Shown: positions 5,591 through 7,718 of the stretch, piece after piece
Numbering within the stretch: the first letter of the stretch is position 1
Layout: each line of letters begins with the position of its first letter
Assembly: GCA_023254755.1 (NCBI GenBank)
Contig: JALRKU010000259.1
Coordinates: 1-7,718 of the forward strand
Length of the DNA: 7,718 nucleotides
Reading direction: 5' to 3'
Origin: Aeromicrobium sp.
GTDB taxonomy: Bacteria > Actinomycetota > Actinomycetes > Propionibacteriales > Nocardioidaceae
Translations under genes and position numbers: made by a program
Notes under the pieces: generated by a model
The model's database searches: none
The model's input: only the letters and a program-made list of their open reading frames with translations
Told to the model about the DNA's origin: nothing

Positions 5591-5788
5591 TCAGCTCTCG
5601 GGGTGCAGCGACATCGGTCCGTAGACCTCGGCCTCGCCGTCGAACAGCCGCACCTGGTCGACCCCGTCGTCGAGCAGCTCGCCGAACGCCTCGCCGACCC
5701 ACGACTCCGCGTCACCGCGGTTGTCGAACACCTCGGACCGGCCCACCACGGTGCCGTCGGCCTTCTCGTACGTCCACGTCCACGTCAT
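5591..5788 (-). CDS. Small conserved acidic protein (65 aa), unknown function
   Basis: A 65-residue acidic protein reading MTWTWTYEKADGTVVG at its start, with a middle FDNRGDAESWVGEAFGELLDD and a C-terminal VYGPMSLHPES. It has no signal peptide, membrane segment or Cys. The pattern suggests a small strand-helix-strand domain. I recall similar small proteins in Streptomyces and other actinomycetes but know of no assigned function. It looks real: a strong Shine-Dalgarno GAGGAG (5795-5800) sits six nt before ATG 5788, and it begins 20 nt after the gcvT stop codon, so it is probably the second gene of a gcvT operon. The long upstream extension of this frame only shadows gcvT. Its end faces that of DUF3043 with 25 bp between the stop codons. 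Confidence 0.8.
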   Translation of the reverse strand: MTWTWTYEKADGTVVGRSEVFDNRGDAESWVGEAFGELLDDGVDQVRLFDGEAEVYGPMSLHPES

Positions 5789-5808
5789 CGTCGTCTCCTC
5801 GGTAGCGG

Positions 5809-6909
5809 TCAGGCCTCGCGCGTCGACGGCTCGACGAACGGCGGCTTGGTCACGGCGAAGGCCTCGGACCGTCCGCGCACGTCGACCGTGACGGTCGCGC
5901 CGTCGGCGACGCCGGGTTCGAGCAGGGCGAGGGCGATGCCCTGGCGGCGGGTCGGGGAGAACGTGCCGGACGTGATCTCGCCGATCGCGGCACCCGTCTC
6001 GTCGGCCACGACCATGCCCGGGCGCGGGATGCCGCGACCCTCGGCGACGAGGCCCCGCAGCGTGCGCACCGTCTTCTCCGCACGCTGGCGCTCCAGGACC
6101 TCCTTGCCCCAGAACTGCGGCTTGGACCAGCCGACCGCCCAGCCGGCGCGCGCCATCACCGGGCTGATCTCCGCCGACAGCTCGTGCCCGTGCAGCGGGT
6201 AGCCCATCTCGGTGCGGAGCGTGTCGCGGGCGCCGAGCCCGGCGGCACGCAGGCCGAACGGCTCTCCCGCCTCGACGACGGCGTCCCACACGGCGACGGC
6301 GTCGTCCGCGGGGACGACGAGCTCGTAGCCGCGCTCACCGGTGTAGCCGGTGCGGCAGACCGTGACGGCCCTGCCGCCGATCTCGGCGTCGGCGAACGAC
6401 ATGTAGTCGTGGTCGACCGGCAGGCCCAGCTCCGTGAGCACCTCGTCGCTCTGCGGACCCTGCACGGCCAGCACGGCGTAGTCGCGATGCAGGTCGACGA
6501 CCTCCACACCCTCGGGCGCGGCGGCACGCAGTCGCTCGACCACGGCCGCGGTGTTGGCCGCGTTGGGGATGAGGAAGACCTCGAAGTCGCTGCGCAGGTA
6601 CTGGATCAGGTCGTCGACGGTGCCGCCGTCCTCGTCGCAGCACAACGTGTACTGCGCCTGGCCGGGGGCGATGCGGGCGAGGTCGTTGGTGAAGCAGCGG
6701 TTGACGAACGCGGCGGCCCCGGTGCCGCGCACGAGCGCCTTGCCCAGGTGGCTGACGTCGAACAGACCGACGGCTTCGCGGACCGCCTTGTGCTCGGCCA
6801 GGACTCCCCCGCCCGCGTACTCCAGCGGCATCTCCCAGCCACCGAACTCGGCGAGCTTGGCCCCGAGGGCGAGGTGACGGTCGTGGAGCGGCGAGTGCAG
6901 CAGGTCCAT
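5809..6909 (-). CDS. gcvT: Glycine cleavage system T-protein (aminomethyltransferase)
   Basis: Tetrahydrofolate-dependent aminomethyltransferase that takes the aminomethyl group from lipoylated GcvH, releases ammonia and forms 5,10-methylene-THF. It is 366 residues, the normal size. It begins MDLLHSPLHDRHLALGAKLAEFGGW. Motifs: DVSHLGKALVRG (51-62), GGTVDDLIQYL (95-105, where the Asp pair includes the catalytic Asp of E. coli GcvT), VQGPQSDEVL (149-158), CRTGYTGERGYELVVP (185-200), GLGARDTLRTEMGYPLHGHEL (224-244) and EITSGTFSPT (311-320). ATG 6909 fits the family start and lies 6 nt after a TAGGTT -10 box. gcvH and gcvP are not in the window, which is common in actinobacteria. The gene is divergent from pepA over 63 bp and followed by the 65-residue gene. 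The gcvT-pepA pairing recalls Rv2211c-Rv2213. Confidence 0.97.
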   Translation of the reverse strand: MDLLHSPLHDRHLALGAKLAEFGGWEMPLEYAGGGVLAEHKAVREAVGLFDVSHLGKALVRGTGAAAFVNRCFTNDLARIAPGQAQYTLCCDEDGGTVDDLIQYLRSDFEVFLIPNAANTAAVVERLRAAAPEGVEVVDLHRDYAVLAVQGPQSDEVLTELGLPVDHDYMSFADAEIGGRAVTVCRTGYTGERGYELVVPADDAVAVWDAVVEAGEPFGLRAAGLGARDTLRTEMGYPLHGHELSAEISPVMARAGWAVGWSKPQFWGKEVLERQRAEKTVRTLRGLVAEGRGIPRPGMVVADETGAAIGEITSGTFSPTRRQGIALALLEPGVADGATVTVDVRGRSEAFAVTKPPFVEPSTREA

Positions 6910-6915
6910 GCGGAC

Positions 6916-6921
6916 AACCTA
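6916..6921 (-). promoter_or_regulatory. -10 box TAGGTT of gcvT (leaderless)
   Basis: TAGGTT on the minus strand matches TANNNT and is followed by 6 nt and then ATG 6909. The box is identical to that of the aminotransferase gene. A leaderless start leaves no room for a glycine riboswitch upstream of gcvT. Confidence 0.55.
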
Positions 6922-6942
6922 GGGCACCCGGGAGCGCCCCGA

Positions 6943-6977
6943 GGCATGGCCCGATGTGACTAGAGTCGGGCCATGCC
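6943..6977. promoter_or_regulatory. Perfect 12-bp inverted repeat over the pepA promoter and start codon (candidate operator)
   Basis: GGCATGGCCCGA (6943-6954) and TCGGGCCATGCC (6966-6977) are exact reverse complements separated by 11 bp. The repeat covers the pepA -10 box (6961-6966) in its spacer and the pepA ATG in its right arm. If pepA is leaderless, only part of the right arm is transcribed, so the symmetry should act as DNA, most simply as a binding site for a dimeric repressor. The regulator is unknown. Confidence 0.55.
6961..6966 (+). promoter_or_regulatory. -10 box TAGAGT of pepA (leaderless)
   Basis: TAGAGT matches TANNNT and is followed by 6 nt and then ATG 6973. No Shine-Dalgarno precedes the ATG. 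The box lies near the centre of the 12-bp inverted repeat described at 6943-6977. Confidence 0.6.
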
Positions 6978-7718
6978 CACCGTGACGCTGTCGACCGCCA
7001 AGCCGAGCTCCGCCACCGCCGACGTCCTCGTCCTGGGGATCCGGTCGAGCGACGACCACGAGGGACTCGGCGACCTCTTGGAGCTGATGGGCTTCACCGG
7101 CGAGAAGAACCAGGTGGTGACCTTCCCGTCGCAGGGCCTGGTGAAGGCCGACCGGGTGGTCGCCGTGGCCATGCCGGAGACGCCCACCGCCGAGGACCTG
7201 CGCCGCGCGGCCGGTCGCGCCACCCGTTCCCTCAAGGGCGTCCGGACGGCCGCCTTCGCCCTGCACCCCGCGGGGGTCGAGGAGGTCGCGGCGATCGCCG
7301 AGGGCGTGCACCTCGCCGGGTACGCGTTCACCGCGTTCAAGTCCAAGCCCGCCAAGGACTCGCCCAAGAAGGTCGAGCTGCGCACCATCCAGATCCTCTC
7401 GGCGTTCGCCCGTCAGAAGGCGGCGTCGCAGGCGGTCGAGACGGCCGACGTCGTGTCCGCAGCCGTCAACGTGGCCCGCGACTGGGTCAACACCCCGCCC
7501 GGCGACCTCCGGCCGGCCTCGTTCGCCTCCTTGATCGACGAGCACGCCGGCGACGACGTCAAGGTCACGGTCTGGGACGAGAAGCGGCTCGCGAAGGAGC
7601 GGTGCGGCGGCATCCTCGGTGTCGGCCGCGGCTCCGAGGCGCCGCCTCGTCTCGTCCGTCTCACCTACGCCCCCGCCGACGCCGTCGCCCACGTCGCCCT
7701 CGTCGGCAAGGGCATCAC
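6973..7718 (+). CDS. pepA: Leucyl aminopeptidase, peptidase family M17 (partial, C-terminus beyond window)
   Basis: Cytosolic hexameric di-metal exopeptidase that removes N-terminal residues, notably Leu, from peptides. The first 248 codons are visible, from MPTVTLSTAKPSS. They cover the N-terminal macro-like domain (roughly 1-150), the linker with VNVARDWVNTPPGDLRPASF (158-177), and the start of the catalytic domain with CGGILGVGRGSEAPPRLVRLTY (212-233). The window ends at VGKGI, just before the expected T-F-D-[ST]-G-G region and all metal ligands, so catalytic competence cannot be checked. The family is usually about 480-510 residues, so about half the protein is missing. ATG 6973 is supported by TAGAGT six nt upstream. 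It is divergent from gcvT and is expected to match Rv2213 (pepB) of M. tuberculosis. No frameshift is seen in the visible part. Confidence 0.95.
   Translation, partial: MPTVTLSTAKPSSATADVLVLGIRSSDDHEGLGDLLELMGFTGEKNQVVTFPSQGLVKADRVVAVAMPETPTAEDLRRAAGRATRSLKGVRTAAFALHPAGVEEVAAIAEGVHLAGYAFTAFKSKPAKDSPKKVELRTIQILSAFARQKAASQAVETADVVSAAVNVARDWVNTPPGDLRPASFASLIDEHAGDDVKVTVWDEKRLAKERCGGILGVGRGSEAPPRLVRLTYAPADAVAHVALVGKGI

Noticed and set aside
4993..5715. N-terminal extension of the pspA frame across the DUF3043 gene
   Set aside because: It runs antisense to DUF3043 and lacks homologous motifs. The amphipathic helix and the -10 box fix the start at 4992.
6910..6972. Glycine riboswitch upstream of gcvT
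   Set aside because: Only 63 bp separate gcvT and pepA, and the gcvT -10 box lies 6 nt before ATG, leaving no leader for an aptamer.

Overview
This 7.7 kb window is a GC-rich (about 70% G+C by eye), gene-dense chromosomal segment of an actinomycete. The gene families, the GTG starts and the actinobacterial TANNNT promoter boxes all point that way. A member of the Nocardioidaceae, for example an Aeromicrobium-like organism, is my best guess, but nothing in the window fixes the genus. I see no rRNA, tRNA, CRISPR array, transposase or phage gene.

Layout. (1) Positions 1-215, minus strand: start of an ErpA/HesB-type iron-sulfur carrier gene, cut by the window edge. (2) 296-1402, minus: glycerate kinase family protein. 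(3) 1527-2795, minus: class I (subgroup Ic) aspartate aminotransferase. (4) 2827-4992, minus: a three-gene envelope-stress cassette transcribed in the order pspA, htpX, pspAB. (5) 5029-5565, plus: two-helix DUF3043 membrane protein, divergent from pspA. (6) 5591-6909, minus: gcvT followed by a 65-residue acidic protein. (7) 6973-7718, plus: start of a leucyl aminopeptidase (M17) gene, divergent from gcvT and cut by the window edge.

How it fits together. ErpA, the glycerate kinase homologue, DUF3043, GcvT and PepA recall the Mycobacterium tuberculosis Rv2204c-Rv2213 neighbourhood, so this is mostly conserved actinobacterial housekeeping backbone. The aminotransferase and psp cassette sit inside that backbone, between the glycerate kinase and DUF3043 genes. 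The psp genes are tightly packed (1 nt between pspA and htpX, 11 nt between htpX and pspAB) and should form one membrane-stress operon. The usual PspAA gene is absent. GcvT (one-carbon metabolism), glycerate kinase and aspartate aminotransferase are central metabolic functions.

The least ordinary content is regulatory. Five genes that begin transcription units (aspartate aminotransferase, pspA, DUF3043, gcvT, pepA) each have a TANNNT box 6-7 nt before the start codon, the signature of leaderless mRNAs. Most internal genes instead carry Shine-Dalgarno sequences. The pspA and DUF3043 promoters are back to back and overlap. A perfect 12-bp inverted repeat spans the pepA -10 box and start codon. 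The glycerate kinase gene is preceded by a potential 13-bp stem next to its ribosome binding site and by a 19-codon ORF that overlaps its start as ATGA. I do not see a convincing wholly new multi-gene system.
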